From contig NZ_QOCH01000015.1 of NCBI RefSeq assembly GCF_003318275.1, positions 664,516 through 728,515 of the forward strand: a DNA stretch of 64,000 nucleotides, in the 5' to 3' direction. Every line of letters starts with the position of its first letter. Position 1 is the first letter of the stretch. Origin of the DNA: Marinobacter sp. F3R11 (GTDB taxonomy: Bacteria > Pseudomonadota > Gammaproteobacteria > Pseudomonadales > Oleiphilaceae). The position numbers were made by a program, and so were the translations under genes. The notes below the pieces were generated by a model that was not told the origin of the DNA, ran no database searches, and saw only the letters and a program-made list of their open reading frames with translations. Positions 43,945-52,970 of this stretch are shown piece by piece.

Positions 43945-45336
43945 TTATACCGGCGTCGCCACCCCGTTTCTGTTTGAGGCAAGCCACTGGTCACGGCGTG
44001 TGAGCAGCCGGTCAGCCGCCTGGTTGGCGTGGTCGATATATTCAGCCATATCGCCACTGAGCAATATCTGGTTCTCAGCGAGTACCCTTCCCGCCACCAT
44101 GGTCATTGCAACATCTCCACCCAGTACGGAATGCACAAGATTATGATGCAGGTTCTGCAATGACCCCGAGGGAATAAACGGCGTCATCCTGGCGGTATCG
44201 GCACGTACGGCAATCACATCCGCTTGCTTGCCCGGCTCCAGAGAACCAATTTCACGATCCATGCCCAATGCCCTGGCACCTTCGATGGTAGCCGCCCGCA
44301 GGACATCCCAGGATTTCCAGGCGGCGGCATCCATGGCCCTCAACTTGGCCAGCAGCGAGGCGATTTTCATTTCCTCGAACATGTCCAGGTTGTTATTTTC
44401 CTTCTCACCATCTGTGCCAATACCCACCGGGATACCGGCGGCGATCATGGCTTCCACAGGCGCCGGACCGCTGGCCAGTTTCATGTTACTTGAGGGATTG
44501 TGAGCAACGCCGATGTTGTTGGCTGCCAGCAACTGGAGTTCGTCATCATCAAGCCAGACACAATGAGCCAGTAATACCCGTTCCGGCGACAGAAGACCCA
44601 GCTTCTCCAGAGCACGCACAGGGCTCATCCCGTGCCGGCGCATAGCCTCGGGGATTTCATTCTGGCTTTCGTTCGAGTGGGTATGAAACCCGGTGCTGTA
44701 GTGATCGCACAGATCCACAACCCGACGGCACGCAGCTTCTGTAGCATAGTACTGGTGTTCCAGACCCACCCATACGTTAACCCGGCCACCAGCCCCGCCA
44801 TGCCATTGCGAGATCAGAGCTTCGTTATCATCCAGAGTATCGAAATAATCGTAACCCGGTGCCTCACCTACGTAGGGCACCATTACCACACGATTCCCCA
44901 GAGCTTCTGCCGCCCGGGCAGAACCGGCCATATAGCGCCACATATCCACCGACGTGGTAGTGCCGGCCAGCAGGCTTTCCGCATAACACAGCCTGGAGGC
45001 AGCCTCTGCTTCTTCTGGCCTGAGCACACGGTGCATCGGATCGATATACTGCTGTAGCCACTCCCACACAGGCAATTCCTCTGCGGTGCCCCGTAAGAGG
45101 CCGGAGTGGCTGTGAGTATTGATCAGCCCCGGCATCAGCACCGCGCGACCGTAATCCCGGAGCTCGGCATCCGGAGCACGTTCCAGCAATACCGAACGGG
45201 GACCAACAGCTTCAATGGTTTCACCCATCACCAACACGGCGCCGTCCTGGATTATGGGATTGCCAGCAGTCATGGGCAATACGGCGTCTGCGCTCAACAG
45301 GAGCCTGCGTTTGCTGGCCAAGGTCGTAGTCATCAT
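43945..45336 (-). CDS. TRZ/ATZ-family amidohydrolase (deaminase)
   Basis: 463 residues. His75-x-His77 in LINTHSHSG, a later HTHSNESQ near 222, LLAHCVWL near 262 and Asp in GIGTDGEKENNN near 317 form the mononuclear metal site. It resembles the enzyme at 40078 (shared LLRGTAEELPVWEWLQ-like and MVPYVGEAPGYDYFDT-like blocks) but is clearly distinct. The start at 45336 overlaps the 2Fe-2S subunit stop (ATGA). Its coupling to a three-subunit molybdenum hydroxylase suggests that a purine-like base is deaminated and hydroxylated in the same route. Confidence 0.87.
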   Translation of the reverse strand: MMTTTLASKRRLLLSADAVLPMTAGNPIIQDGAVLVMGETIEAVGPRSVLLERAPDAELRDYGRAVLMPGLINTHSHSGLLRGTAEELPVWEWLQQYIDPMHRVLRPEEAEAASRLCYAESLLAGTTTSVDMWRYMAGSARAAEALGNRVVMVPYVGEAPGYDYFDTLDDNEALISQWHGGAGGRVNVWVGLEHQYYATEAACRRVVDLCDHYSTGFHTHSNESQNEIPEAMRRHGMSPVRALEKLGLLSPERVLLAHCVWLDDDELQLLAANNIGVAHNPSSNMKLASGPAPVEAMIAAGIPVGIGTDGEKENNNLDMFEEMKIASLLAKLRAMDAAAWKSWDVLRAATIEGARALGMDREIGSLEPGKQADVIAVRADTARMTPFIPSGSLQNLHHNLVHSVLGGDVAMTMVAGRVLAENQILLSGDMAEYIDHANQAADRLLTRRDQWLASNRNGVATPV

Positions 45337-45878
45337 AGCTTCTCCTGTTCTGAGGTACTCCGGCCATCCGCTTCATCCGCGCAGCCAGGAGCAGCAAGTC
45401 GAGCAATGGCCCGCCGCAGGCCGCCATAACCGGTACAACGGCAGAGATTGCCAGCTACGCATTCCGTCAGATCCACCTTGCTTCCCTGTCGGCGCTGCCT
45501 GATCCCTGCAACCAGAGAGACCGCAAAACCCGGTGTGCAGTAGCCACACTGCAAGGCACTCTCACTTGCCAGTGCATCACGTACAGCGAGAAAGTCGGGA
45601 TCCTTGTTCAGCCCCTCTACGGTCTGCACATGACGTCCAGGCAGCTGCCAGGCCATCACCAGACAAGAGGGCACAGCACAACCATCCAGCAGTACCTGAC
45701 AGGCACCGCATCGACCTACACGGCACCCGGGCCGGGCTGAGGTGATCTGGCCAGATTCCCGCAGGATATCCAGCAGGGTCCCGGCATCCGACGCGGATCG
45801 GGTAACAGCCTCTCCGTTCAGCTCAAAACTGATGTTTTGCTGTGCCGGAGTTTCCGGCAGCGGATAATGATCACTCAT
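45333..45878 (-). CDS. Molybdenum hydroxylase 2Fe-2S subunit (CoxS/XdhC-like type)
   Basis: 181 residues. The N-terminal plant-ferredoxin-type cluster has PGCRVGRCGACQVLLDG and a later PSC; the C-terminal helical domain has QCGYCTPG and NLCRCTGY for the second 2Fe-2S cluster. It passes electrons from the molybdenum centre to FAD in the three-part enzyme with the products of 45875 and 48168. The length slightly exceeds typical small subunits because of a ~20-residue acidic tail. Overlaps the neighbours on both sides by 4 bases. Confidence 0.92.
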   Translation of the reverse strand: MSDHYPLPETPAQQNISFELNGEAVTRSASDAGTLLDILRESGQITSARPGCRVGRCGACQVLLDGCAVPSCLVMAWQLPGRHVQTVEGLNKDPDFLAVRDALASESALQCGYCTPGFAVSLVAGIRQRRQGSKVDLTECVAGNLCRCTGYGGLRRAIARLAAPGCADEADGRSTSEQEKL

Positions 45879-48178
45879 AGGTTTTGTTCCTGTGCAGCCA
45901 TTGCCACCAGCAAGTCTCCGGGATCTACCGGCAGCCGCCGGACCCTGACACCGGTTGCCGCTTCGATCGCCGCAGTAATAGCCGGTGCTACTGCTTCAAT
46001 ACCCAGTTCACCCACGCCCCTTACCGGGTACGGATCGTCCTCTGGTGTATTGTCCAGAACATCAACACGCTGGAGAGGGGCATCATGAAAGGTGGGAATC
46101 AGGTACTGATCCAGATTGTCTGCCTGGTAGCGGCCTTCATGGGCTGTCATGTCTTCAGTCAGAGTCATGCCCTGCCCCATCACAGCAGCACCCTCGATCT
46201 GCCCCAGATAACCGGGAGGGTAGATCACAGGCCCGGCCGCCGTAACGTGATGAAGGTCCGTCACCCGGACCCGACCAGTGATACGATCCACTTCTACCCG
46301 GGCCACAGTCGCGATCTGCAGCTGCAGATAACGGCCCACGGGGTGTTCACTGTCCGGCGCCACCGGAAAATCCTGGCTGGCGTTGGCCGTCATGCCGCCA
46401 GGGTTGGTGCTCTCAGCCAGCTCCCGATAGCTCAACACCTGCCGACCATCAGAAAATATACCCCCCGGGCCAAACTCAAGGCCTTTTTCCGGTTGGCCGC
46501 TCACGCGGGCGGCATGCCCACGCACCGCATCCATCCAGCGGGGCAGAATGCTGGCCAGTACACCGTGTACCAGTACGGTGCTGCGAGATGCGCTGGTGGG
46601 CCCGGAGTCCGGTCCCCGGGAGCTCCCAAGTACAACTTCCACGTCGGCTTCCCTGCAGCCCACCCCATTGCAGACGGATCGGGTGATGGACTCGACAATG
46701 TTCTGGCCATAGTCCGTAAAACCGAATTCCACGCAGATACGACCTGCCGGTGACAAGCTGATACGACCGCCACCACTGTCAGGTAAACCATCTCCCAAAC
46801 CGTTGCCCTGGGCACCCATAGCCATACCCGTGCCTGTCAGCCAACGGCCATTATCCGTGTCACCGCGGGACCAAAGAGGGGAAGCTACGGCAGCCGCCAG
46901 CACGTCGGCGGGCGGCGCCGTCCAGCGAACAGTCTGGTTGCGGCTACCGGCATCACCCGGAGAACGCAGGTTGATCCGGCGAAGGGTCGCGGGCTCAATA
47001 CCAAGGCCGCGGGCCAGCTCATCCAGCTGCGATTCCACCGCGAAAGTGGCCTGGTTTCCGCCAAAGCCCCGGAAGGCCCCACACACACCATTATTGGTAT
47101 AAACCAGGCGACCGGACACACGATAGGCCTCAATCCGGTACAGGGGTGCCGTGGCGTGGTCCAGATAGTTCTCAAGCACGGCCGGCCCCAGACTGGCGTA
47201 TGCGCCGGTGTCCAGAACTGCCTCTACTTTATGAGCCAGCAAACGTCCTGCCGCGTCACACCCGGTGGTCATTTTTACTGACACCGGGTGGCGCTTGATG
47301 CCGGCCCGGCAGGATTCGAACCGATCCAAATGGATCATTACCGGGCGCCCGGTTTTCAATGCAAGCAAACCAGCAGCCGGCTGCACTGTAAGTTCATCCT
47401 TGCCACCGAAGGCGCCACCGGTGGCCATGGACTCGACAGCCACCTTTTCACGGGCAACACCAAGAATATCTGCCAGTTGTTCCACATCACGATGACCGGA
47501 CTGGCATCCTACCCGGAATAGCACACCACCTTTGCCATCAGGAATGGCCACCCCGCCTTCGGTTTCCATAAACACATGCATCTGGCGGGGAGTCTGATAA
47601 TGATGTTCTGCGATCACAGTACAACGGGAAAGCGCGTCATCAATGTCGCCGCATTCAAGCGTTTCCCGGACCAACAGGTTGCTGCCACCGTGCTCTTCAT
47701 GGGAGGAGTGGATAGCAGTCTGCTGCTCAGCCAGGGAAGCATCACTGACCACCGGTAGTGGCTGGTAATCCACTTCAATGGCATCCAGCGCTGCTCTGGC
47801 CTGCTCCGGAGTGTCTGCTGCCACGGCAGCTATCGCATCTCCTTCGTAGCGGACCCGGTCATCACAAAACACCGGCTGATCGCGAATCACAATGCCGAAA
47901 CGATTCAGACCCGGCACATCGTCCGCCTTGATCACCGCATGCACGCCGGGCATGTTCAGAGCGCGGGAGGTATCTACCCGGGTAATCAGGGCATGGGCGC
48001 AGGTACTACGAAGAATGGCACCATGCAGCAACCCGGGCAGGTGTCGCTGATCAGTGGCATAGGCCAGACCACCTTCGATACGCGGGGCCAGATCCATCTT
48101 AGAGGTTGCGTTACGGACGGAGTTTCCGTCCAGCGTCATCAGCTTTCTGACTGCCCCCTGTAAATTTTCAGACGTCAC
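45875..48178 (-). CDS. Molybdenum hydroxylase large (molybdopterin) subunit
   Basis: 767 residues of the xanthine dehydrogenase/aldehyde oxidase family. It has the first domain (VDLAPRIEGG-like start, ADDVPGLNRFG), GGAFGGKDEL near 255, GAFRGFGGNQ near 365 with the active-site Arg, and the catalytic Glu in GVGELGIEAVAPAI near 720. It is much closer in layout to PucD/CoxL-type large subunits than to the XdhB at 59054, so it is a second, separate enzyme. Its substrate may be a purine other than xanthine; sequence alone does not decide. It overlaps the FAD subunit by 11 bases. Confidence 0.9.
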   Translation of the reverse strand: MTSENLQGAVRKLMTLDGNSVRNATSKMDLAPRIEGGLAYATDQRHLPGLLHGAILRSTCAHALITRVDTSRALNMPGVHAVIKADDVPGLNRFGIVIRDQPVFCDDRVRYEGDAIAAVAADTPEQARAALDAIEVDYQPLPVVSDASLAEQQTAIHSSHEEHGGSNLLVRETLECGDIDDALSRCTVIAEHHYQTPRQMHVFMETEGGVAIPDGKGGVLFRVGCQSGHRDVEQLADILGVAREKVAVESMATGGAFGGKDELTVQPAAGLLALKTGRPVMIHLDRFESCRAGIKRHPVSVKMTTGCDAAGRLLAHKVEAVLDTGAYASLGPAVLENYLDHATAPLYRIEAYRVSGRLVYTNNGVCGAFRGFGGNQATFAVESQLDELARGLGIEPATLRRINLRSPGDAGSRNQTVRWTAPPADVLAAAVASPLWSRGDTDNGRWLTGTGMAMGAQGNGLGDGLPDSGGGRISLSPAGRICVEFGFTDYGQNIVESITRSVCNGVGCREADVEVVLGSSRGPDSGPTSASRSTVLVHGVLASILPRWMDAVRGHAARVSGQPEKGLEFGPGGIFSDGRQVLSYRELAESTNPGGMTANASQDFPVAPDSEHPVGRYLQLQIATVARVEVDRITGRVRVTDLHHVTAAGPVIYPPGYLGQIEGAAVMGQGMTLTEDMTAHEGRYQADNLDQYLIPTFHDAPLQRVDVLDNTPEDDPYPVRGVGELGIEAVAPAITAAIEAATGVRVRRLPVDPGDLLVAMAAQEQNL

Positions 48179-48992
48179 GGGTCAACTCCATCAGTCCAGA
48201 CTCCAGCATCCGTCGCACGGCCAGCCTTAACCGGGTGTCGTGCCAGCCCAGAGTTTCCAGCTCACTGTCCACCACTATCGCCAGATCCGTGAGTTCACGA
48301 ATGCCCTCATCTCTCAGCATGGCTTCGGTAACCGTCAATCGTCCCGGGCCTCCTTCACCACACACTGCCAACTGCACCTTCTCGCCATCATGAACACACG
48401 CCACAGTGGCGCGGGTGGGACTAAAGCGTTCCCGATAGCCAAGCTTTTCCAGAGAAACACGCCAGCCACGGCTGTCTGGCAAGGAGACAGACCTGAGCAG
48501 ATCGCCGCCCTGGCGATCCGGTAGCCATCGGGTCAAAGGCCGGCGGTTGCTGCCTTTGCTTCCCACCAGGTCCACCTCAGTGTCCAGGGCAAGCGCCAGC
48601 GCTGACAGGTCCCCGCCGGCAAACAGATTTCCGCCGACTGTTCCCAGATGACGCACACCGGGTCCTGCTACACGTTTAATCAAACCGTTCAGTTGAGGAA
48701 GGTACAACGCCATCAAAGGGTGGCGGGCCAGCTCGTCCAGAGTGGTTAACGCTCCAATGCTGAGACCCTCTTCCGTCTCCCGAATACCACGAAATTCCGG
48801 CCAATCAGGATTCAGCGCCACCAACTGCACGGGCCACTGCCGGTCACGTTCACAGGATGGCTGCAACCAGGTGCCACCAGCAATGTAGGGCGACCGGAAG
48901 CGTTTGGCGAAACTGACCGCCTGACGGGGCGACTCCGGGTGCATGACCCGGACCGCCTGGCGTTCGCTGACTATGCCGTTCACAGGTTCCAC
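48168..48992 (-). CDS. Molybdenum hydroxylase FAD subunit (CoxM-like)
   Basis: 274 residues, GTG start immediately after the binding-protein stop. FAD-binding motifs are AGGTWLQP near 37 and the stretch RHLGTVGGNLFAGGDLSAL near 93-111, typical of CoxM/XdhB medium subunits. It completes the enzyme with the 2Fe-2S (45333) and molybdenum (45875) subunits. Direct abutment to SBP-E indicates joint transcription of binding protein and enzyme. Confidence 0.9.
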   Translation of the reverse strand: MEPVNGIVSERQAVRVMHPESPRQAVSFAKRFRSPYIAGGTWLQPSCERDRQWPVQLVALNPDWPEFRGIRETEEGLSIGALTTLDELARHPLMALYLPQLNGLIKRVAGPGVRHLGTVGGNLFAGGDLSALALALDTEVDLVGSKGSNRRPLTRWLPDRQGGDLLRSVSLPDSRGWRVSLEKLGYRERFSPTRATVACVHDGEKVQLAVCGEGGPGRLTVTEAMLRDEGIRELTDLAIVVDSELETLGWHDTRLRLAVRRMLESGLMELTRDV

Positions 48993-50069
48993 TTACTCGC
49001 TGCCGGCACCGGACACGTCCGGATACCGGGCCATAATGTCATGGATGGCCTCAGTACCAACGAACTCTGTGGTATAGCCCTTGGTGGGATCAACGGATTC
49101 ATCGATCAGATCCAGGCTAACCAGTTGCTTATAGATATCCTGCCAACGTTCGTCGGTCATGATGCCTATACCACCGGTCAGGGCATCGCCAGAAAGGACA
49201 ATGCCACGCTCATCCATCTCCCTGAGAGAATGGGCAAGCTGATCCGGACCCTGGTTCTCGTTCAGCCCATGAATGTATTCATTGGTAGCTGCAGGGTCCT
49301 GCAGATACTGGTACCAGCCCTCAATGGTCGCTTCCACAAACTTGCGGGCAACTTCCGGGCGTTCTTCCAGAGTTTTGCGAGTGGTAACGATCAGAGTGGA
49401 GTAAGACTCCCAGCCATGATCAGACAGCAGAAACACATTGGGCTCGATACCAGCCTGCTTCACAACAAAAGTTTCCGAGGTTACATAGGCCTGCTGGATA
49501 ACCTGAGGATCTGCAATAAACGGCCCCATCTGGAAGGTATACGGACGAACCTGTTCATCGGTGTAGCCGTATTTCTGTTTCAGCCACGGCCAGAATGACT
49601 GGTGAGCATCCTGGGACAGCAGGATCGGTTTGCCTTTGAGATCTTCCAGCCTGTCGTTCCCGACCCCCGGGTGGGTCATGATGATCTGCGGGTCTTTCTG
49701 GTAGAACGCCGCAAGCGCCACTACAGGCAGATCTTCCCCAATAGCATTGAGAATCTGGCCGCTCGAATGGAGCATCACAAAATCAGCCTGACCGCCGAGC
49801 AGCAATTGCAGGTTGTTGACCTGAGGCCCTCCGGGAGCCATGTCCACATCAAGCCCATAGTCCTCATAAGTACCCTGGGAATCCGCGTGGTACCATCCAC
49901 CATGTTCGGCCTGGGGGAACCAGTTGGTGCGAAAGGTCACCTTCTCAAGATCATCAGCCCACAGGGAGCCAGGCGTTGCCAGCATGGCCAGCCCCGCCGC
50001 CATCAACATAGTCGCTACCCGACCGGGGCGCCGCACTTTCGTTGCAAAAGATACTGTCTTGGTCGTCAT
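48993..50069 (-). CDS. ABC substrate-binding protein, NMT1/THI5-like, orphan (SBP-E)
   Basis: 358 residues. The signal peptide is long (MTTKTVSFATKVRRPGRVAT..., cleavage after ...GSLWA at about 38). The mature part has TNWFPQAEHGGWYHADSQG and GGPQVNNLQLLLGG, so it belongs with SBP-A, -C and -D, though WFPQ replaces WYAQ. GGAGAG precedes the ATG. No permease is adjacent; it is directly followed by the molybdenum hydroxylase FAD subunit. Most likely it captures the substrate of that enzyme or of the deaminase at 43945 and uses a permease encoded elsewhere, for example at 610-2285. Confidence 0.88.
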   Translation of the reverse strand: MTTKTVSFATKVRRPGRVATMLMAAGLAMLATPGSLWADDLEKVTFRTNWFPQAEHGGWYHADSQGTYEDYGLDVDMAPGGPQVNNLQLLLGGQADFVMLHSSGQILNAIGEDLPVVALAAFYQKDPQIIMTHPGVGNDRLEDLKGKPILLSQDAHQSFWPWLKQKYGYTDEQVRPYTFQMGPFIADPQVIQQAYVTSETFVVKQAGIEPNVFLLSDHGWESYSTLIVTTRKTLEERPEVARKFVEATIEGWYQYLQDPAATNEYIHGLNENQGPDQLAHSLREMDERGIVLSGDALTGGIGIMTDERWQDIYKQLVSLDLIDESVDPTKGYTTEFVGTEAIHDIMARYPDVSGAGSE

Positions 50070-50094
50070 GCACTCTCTCCAAACATAAGGTCAT

Positions 50095-50126
50095 GCGGGT
50101 GATCTGACATTCAGACTCACACCCGC
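50095..50126 (-). other. Intercistronic stem-loop
   Basis: GCGGGTG...CACCCGC pair, with an inner CTGA...TCAG pairing, between the allantoicase stop and the SBP-E start. No T run follows in the minus direction, so it is more likely an mRNA-stability or weak termination element than a strong terminator. No sigma54 or RutR-like site is seen in this 176-base gap. Confidence 0.45.
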
Positions 50127-50245
50127 TTGTGATTTCCCTATAATTTTTATTCGAGGGAGAACATCAGGCATTGGCAAAACATTGGCTGGCCGGCAGTACC
50201 GGTGCTATGCGCGGTGCAATTCCGCGATGATTGTCCGGGGATGAC

Positions 50246-51268
50246 TCATGACACCGGCTTCCCGAACAGTCTCACCCGGCTCACGCCACCATCAGGAATC
50301 ATATTGAAACGGATATGGGTAATCGCACCCAGATCCTTCAGATCGGTAAACTGATGGATGGCGTCTGCGGTCAGTGGCTGATCGTCCATCAACGTATGCC
50401 AGAACATACTCTGGGTAATGAGAGACTGGGCAGTGCTCTCTCCAGACTCGACACAGGCAGCCTGTACAGAGCAAGCCGCCGGAAAATTACCCTTGAAGTG
50501 CGCTGTATCCACTTCGATGCGTTCAGCTATACCTTTGTGGCCAAGAGCCAGAATGCACCAGTCATTTCCCGGCTCACGCCTGCGACGGGTCTCCCAGCCA
50601 TCGCCCATATTGATACCCCGGCCCGGTCGCAGCAGCTTGCGGGGCTCACCGTAGTGGGCGTCACTCCAGGCCACCTGGTCACCACCATGTTCCAGAGCAA
50701 GCAGGTTAACCGGGCCAGTGCTCTGTAGTGCAGACCAGTCACAGTATGGTTTGCCGTATATTCGCAGGCGCGCCAGCCCCCCATCGGGGAATATGTGTAC
50801 ACGCACATGGCTCCACGCCTGATCCGATGCGATTTCACAGAATCGGTGATCGTTGCCTCGCAATTCGATTGCGGGCACCAGTGTTTGCCAGTTGCTGTTT
50901 TCGCCAGGCTCACCATCCGGGCAGTAGCATGCCTCCAGCGAGGCCGCCGGGGGGAAGTTTCCGGTGAAGAAACTGGTGTCAAAATCCACACCCATCAAAA
51001 TCCCGGGTGTCGACAGGCGAACAACACACCAGTCGTGGCCGGTAGTACGACGACGGCGGGTTTCCCATCCGTCCATCCATTTGCCATTGTCATCAAAACG
51101 GTCGGGGTAAAACACAGGCTGATCCGGGCTCAGCATGCGCTCCCGCGACGCAAAAAATTCATCGGTCACCTGAGTCACTTCCGCTCCCAGGCTACCATCG
51201 GCCAGATTCAGGCCTTTACGGGTGAAGTCAGGCCCCTCGACAACAGGCGCCACTATTGCATCAGTCAT
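50246..51268 (-). CDS. alc: Allantoicase
   Basis: 340 residues made of two homologous allantoicase domains. Each carries the repeat DGWETRRRR...GHDW/GNDW (near 68 and 218) and GNFPPAAS/GNFPAACS, and both end in an FPDGG or IPDGGVSRVRLFGKP motif. It hydrolyses allantoate to ureidoglycolate and urea. GGAG precedes the ATG, and the allantoinase stop overlaps it by 4 bases, so steps allantoin to allantoate to ureidoglycolate are cotranscribed. No ureidoglycolate lyase is seen in the window. Confidence 0.95.
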   Translation of the reverse strand: MTDAIVAPVVEGPDFTRKGLNLADGSLGAEVTQVTDEFFASRERMLSPDQPVFYPDRFDDNGKWMDGWETRRRRTTGHDWCVVRLSTPGILMGVDFDTSFFTGNFPPAASLEACYCPDGEPGENSNWQTLVPAIELRGNDHRFCEIASDQAWSHVRVHIFPDGGLARLRIYGKPYCDWSALQSTGPVNLLALEHGGDQVAWSDAHYGEPRKLLRPGRGINMGDGWETRRRREPGNDWCILALGHKGIAERIEVDTAHFKGNFPAACSVQAACVESGESTAQSLITQSMFWHTLMDDQPLTADAIHQFTDLKDLGAITHIRFNMIPDGGVSRVRLFGKPVS

Positions 51269-52215
51269 TCTTTTACTCCGGTATCAGTCGCCTGAAAGGG
51301 GTGTTCCTGTTTCCAGTGGCGGGCAATATCAATACGCCGGCACACCCATACCTGTTCGTGTTGCTGGATATAATCCAGAAACCTCTGTAAAGCCCTGAAG
51401 CGTCCCGGACGACCAACAACCCGGCAATGCAGGCCTACAGACATCATCTTCGGGGCATCAGCGCCTTCTTCGTACAACACATCAAAAGTGTCTTTCAGGT
51501 ACTGAAAGAATTGCTCTCCCGAGTTGAATCCCTGGGGCGAACAGAAGCGCATATCGTTGGCTTCCAGCGTGTAGGGAACAACCAGATGGGGTTTGAGCTC
51601 TCCGTCACGGGTTTCAACCGTAGTCCAGAAAGGAAGGTCGTCTCCGTAGTAATCGCTGTCGTATTCCAGTCCGCCATGCTCTACAACCAGACGGCGGGTA
51701 TTCGGGCTGTCGCGGCCGGTATACCAGCCCAATGCAGGTGCTCCGGTCAACCGGGCGTGCTGCTCCAGCGCCAGTTCCATCCAGCGGCGTTCCTCGGTCT
51801 CGGCCATCTCCTGGTAGTGAATCCAGCGCTGACCATGGCAGGCAATCTCGTGGCCATCATCAATAAAGGCCTGCACCACCTCCGGGTTTCTGGCAAGAGC
51901 CATAGTGACGCCGAATACTGTCAGGGGTAGCTGACGCTTGCGGAATTCACGCAGAATGCGCCAGACACCGGCACGGGATCCATACTCATAGAGGGACTCC
52001 ATGCTCATGTGCCGCCCTCTGTAGGCTTCAGCACCAATAATGTCGGAGAGGAACGTCTCGGAGTGTTCGTCTCCGTGAAGCACGCAATTCTCTCCACCTT
52101 CTTCGTAATTAAGTACAAACTGAACAGCTACCCGGGCATTTCCGGGCCAACGGGCATGGGGAGGGTACTCACCATAACCACGCATATCTCTCGGATATGA
52201 GGCGTTCTCATTCAT
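51265..52215 (-). CDS. puuE: Allantoinase PuuE (polysaccharide-deacetylase fold)
   Basis: 316 residues, normal for PuuE. The start YPRDMRGYGEYPPHARWPGNARVAVQFVLNYEEGGE is typical. Catalytic-site motifs HEIACHGQRWIHYQ near 132-145 and GWYTGRDSPNTRRL near 180, and the C-terminal HCRVVGRPGRFRAL, are those of the metal-independent bacterial allantoinases. It opens allantoin to allantoate. It overlaps the TetR gene upstream and the allantoicase gene downstream by 4 bases each. Confidence 0.95.
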   Translation of the reverse strand: MNENASYPRDMRGYGEYPPHARWPGNARVAVQFVLNYEEGGENCVLHGDEHSETFLSDIIGAEAYRGRHMSMESLYEYGSRAGVWRILREFRKRQLPLTVFGVTMALARNPEVVQAFIDDGHEIACHGQRWIHYQEMAETEERRWMELALEQHARLTGAPALGWYTGRDSPNTRRLVVEHGGLEYDSDYYGDDLPFWTTVETRDGELKPHLVVPYTLEANDMRFCSPQGFNSGEQFFQYLKDTFDVLYEEGADAPKMMSVGLHCRVVGRPGRFRALQRFLDYIQQHEQVWVCRRIDIARHWKQEHPFQATDTGVKE

Positions 52216-52901
52216 GTTGGACTCTCAAGGCCGCACCCCCGCAGGATCATGCCAGTCAGGAAGTCGGCCGCGCGGTCAAAATCACGCTTCTCATATTCGG
52301 CCTTGTTCTCAACCATCAGGATCTGCACCTGGAAGTCGGCATAATGTTGTGTGGATGACCAGATCAGGAAAATCAGCTGCACCGGATCCACTGGAGCCAT
52401 CCGGCCATCGTCTATCCACGACTGCATGACTTCAGCCCTGCCCCGGACCCACTCACGCATGTTGGTGCGCAGATGGTCCACAAGAAAAGGCGCTCCCTGG
52501 ATGATTTCCATGGCGAACAAGCGGGAAGACAAGGGGTACTTTCGTGACATCTCGACTTTGGTCCGGATGAAAGTGGCCAACGCCTCTGCAGGATCATCCT
52601 CCGGCCGGATATCCGTAAACACCTTGTTCCAGCGCGCCAGAATGTCATCAAACATGGCGCTATACATTCGTGTCTTGTTACTGAAGTAATACAGAACGTT
52701 GGACTTGGGAAGCCCGGCTCGTTCGGCAATGCTTTGGATCGTAGCGCCTTTGTAGCCGTTAAGTGCAAACTCTTCCTCGGCAGCAACCAGAATTTTCTCT
52801 CTGTTGCGTTCCCGGATCCTGCCCGGCCGATATTTTTTACCTTTTGCGCCCTCAACTGCTTTATCTGAAGCGACACTGTCTGCAACTGAATTTTTAGTCA
52901 T
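52212..52901 (-). CDS. TetR-family regulator, RutR-like paralogue
   Basis: 229 residues. A basic N-terminus (KGKKYRPGRIRERNREK) leads into the helix-turn-helix IQSIAERAGLPKSNVLYYFSNKTRMY. The ligand domain keeps RutR landmarks: SSRLFAMEIIQGAPFL, WIDDGRMAPVDPVQLIF and WSSTQHYADF. It differs from RutR at 30562 in the recognition helix (LPKSNVL versus VSKTNLF), so it may prefer a related operator such as the TGACCA-N2-TGATCA variants. It lies between tsx and puuE in the allantoin unit and is likely a repressor answering to a purine- or ureide-derived ligand. Confidence 0.88.
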   Translation of the reverse strand: MTKNSVADSVASDKAVEGAKGKKYRPGRIRERNREKILVAAEEEFALNGYKGATIQSIAERAGLPKSNVLYYFSNKTRMYSAMFDDILARWNKVFTDIRPEDDPAEALATFIRTKVEMSRKYPLSSRLFAMEIIQGAPFLVDHLRTNMREWVRGRAEVMQSWIDDGRMAPVDPVQLIFLIWSSTQHYADFQVQILMVENKAEYEKRDFDRAADFLTGMILRGCGLESPT

Positions 52902-52928
52902 GAGCCTCTCACTTGTTATCCATTTGTT

Positions 52929-52963
52929 CAGGAGTCCGACAGGATGATTCTGCCGGACTCCTG
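52929..52963 (-). other. Strong stem-loop between tsx and the TetR gene
   Basis: CAGGAGTCCG pairs perfectly with CGGACTCCTG, with a further CAG/CTG inside, leaving a short loop. There is no T run on the minus strand. It may raise tsx mRNA stability or lower read-through into the regulator and allantoin genes. Confidence 0.6.
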
Positions 52964-52970
52964 CACCGGA

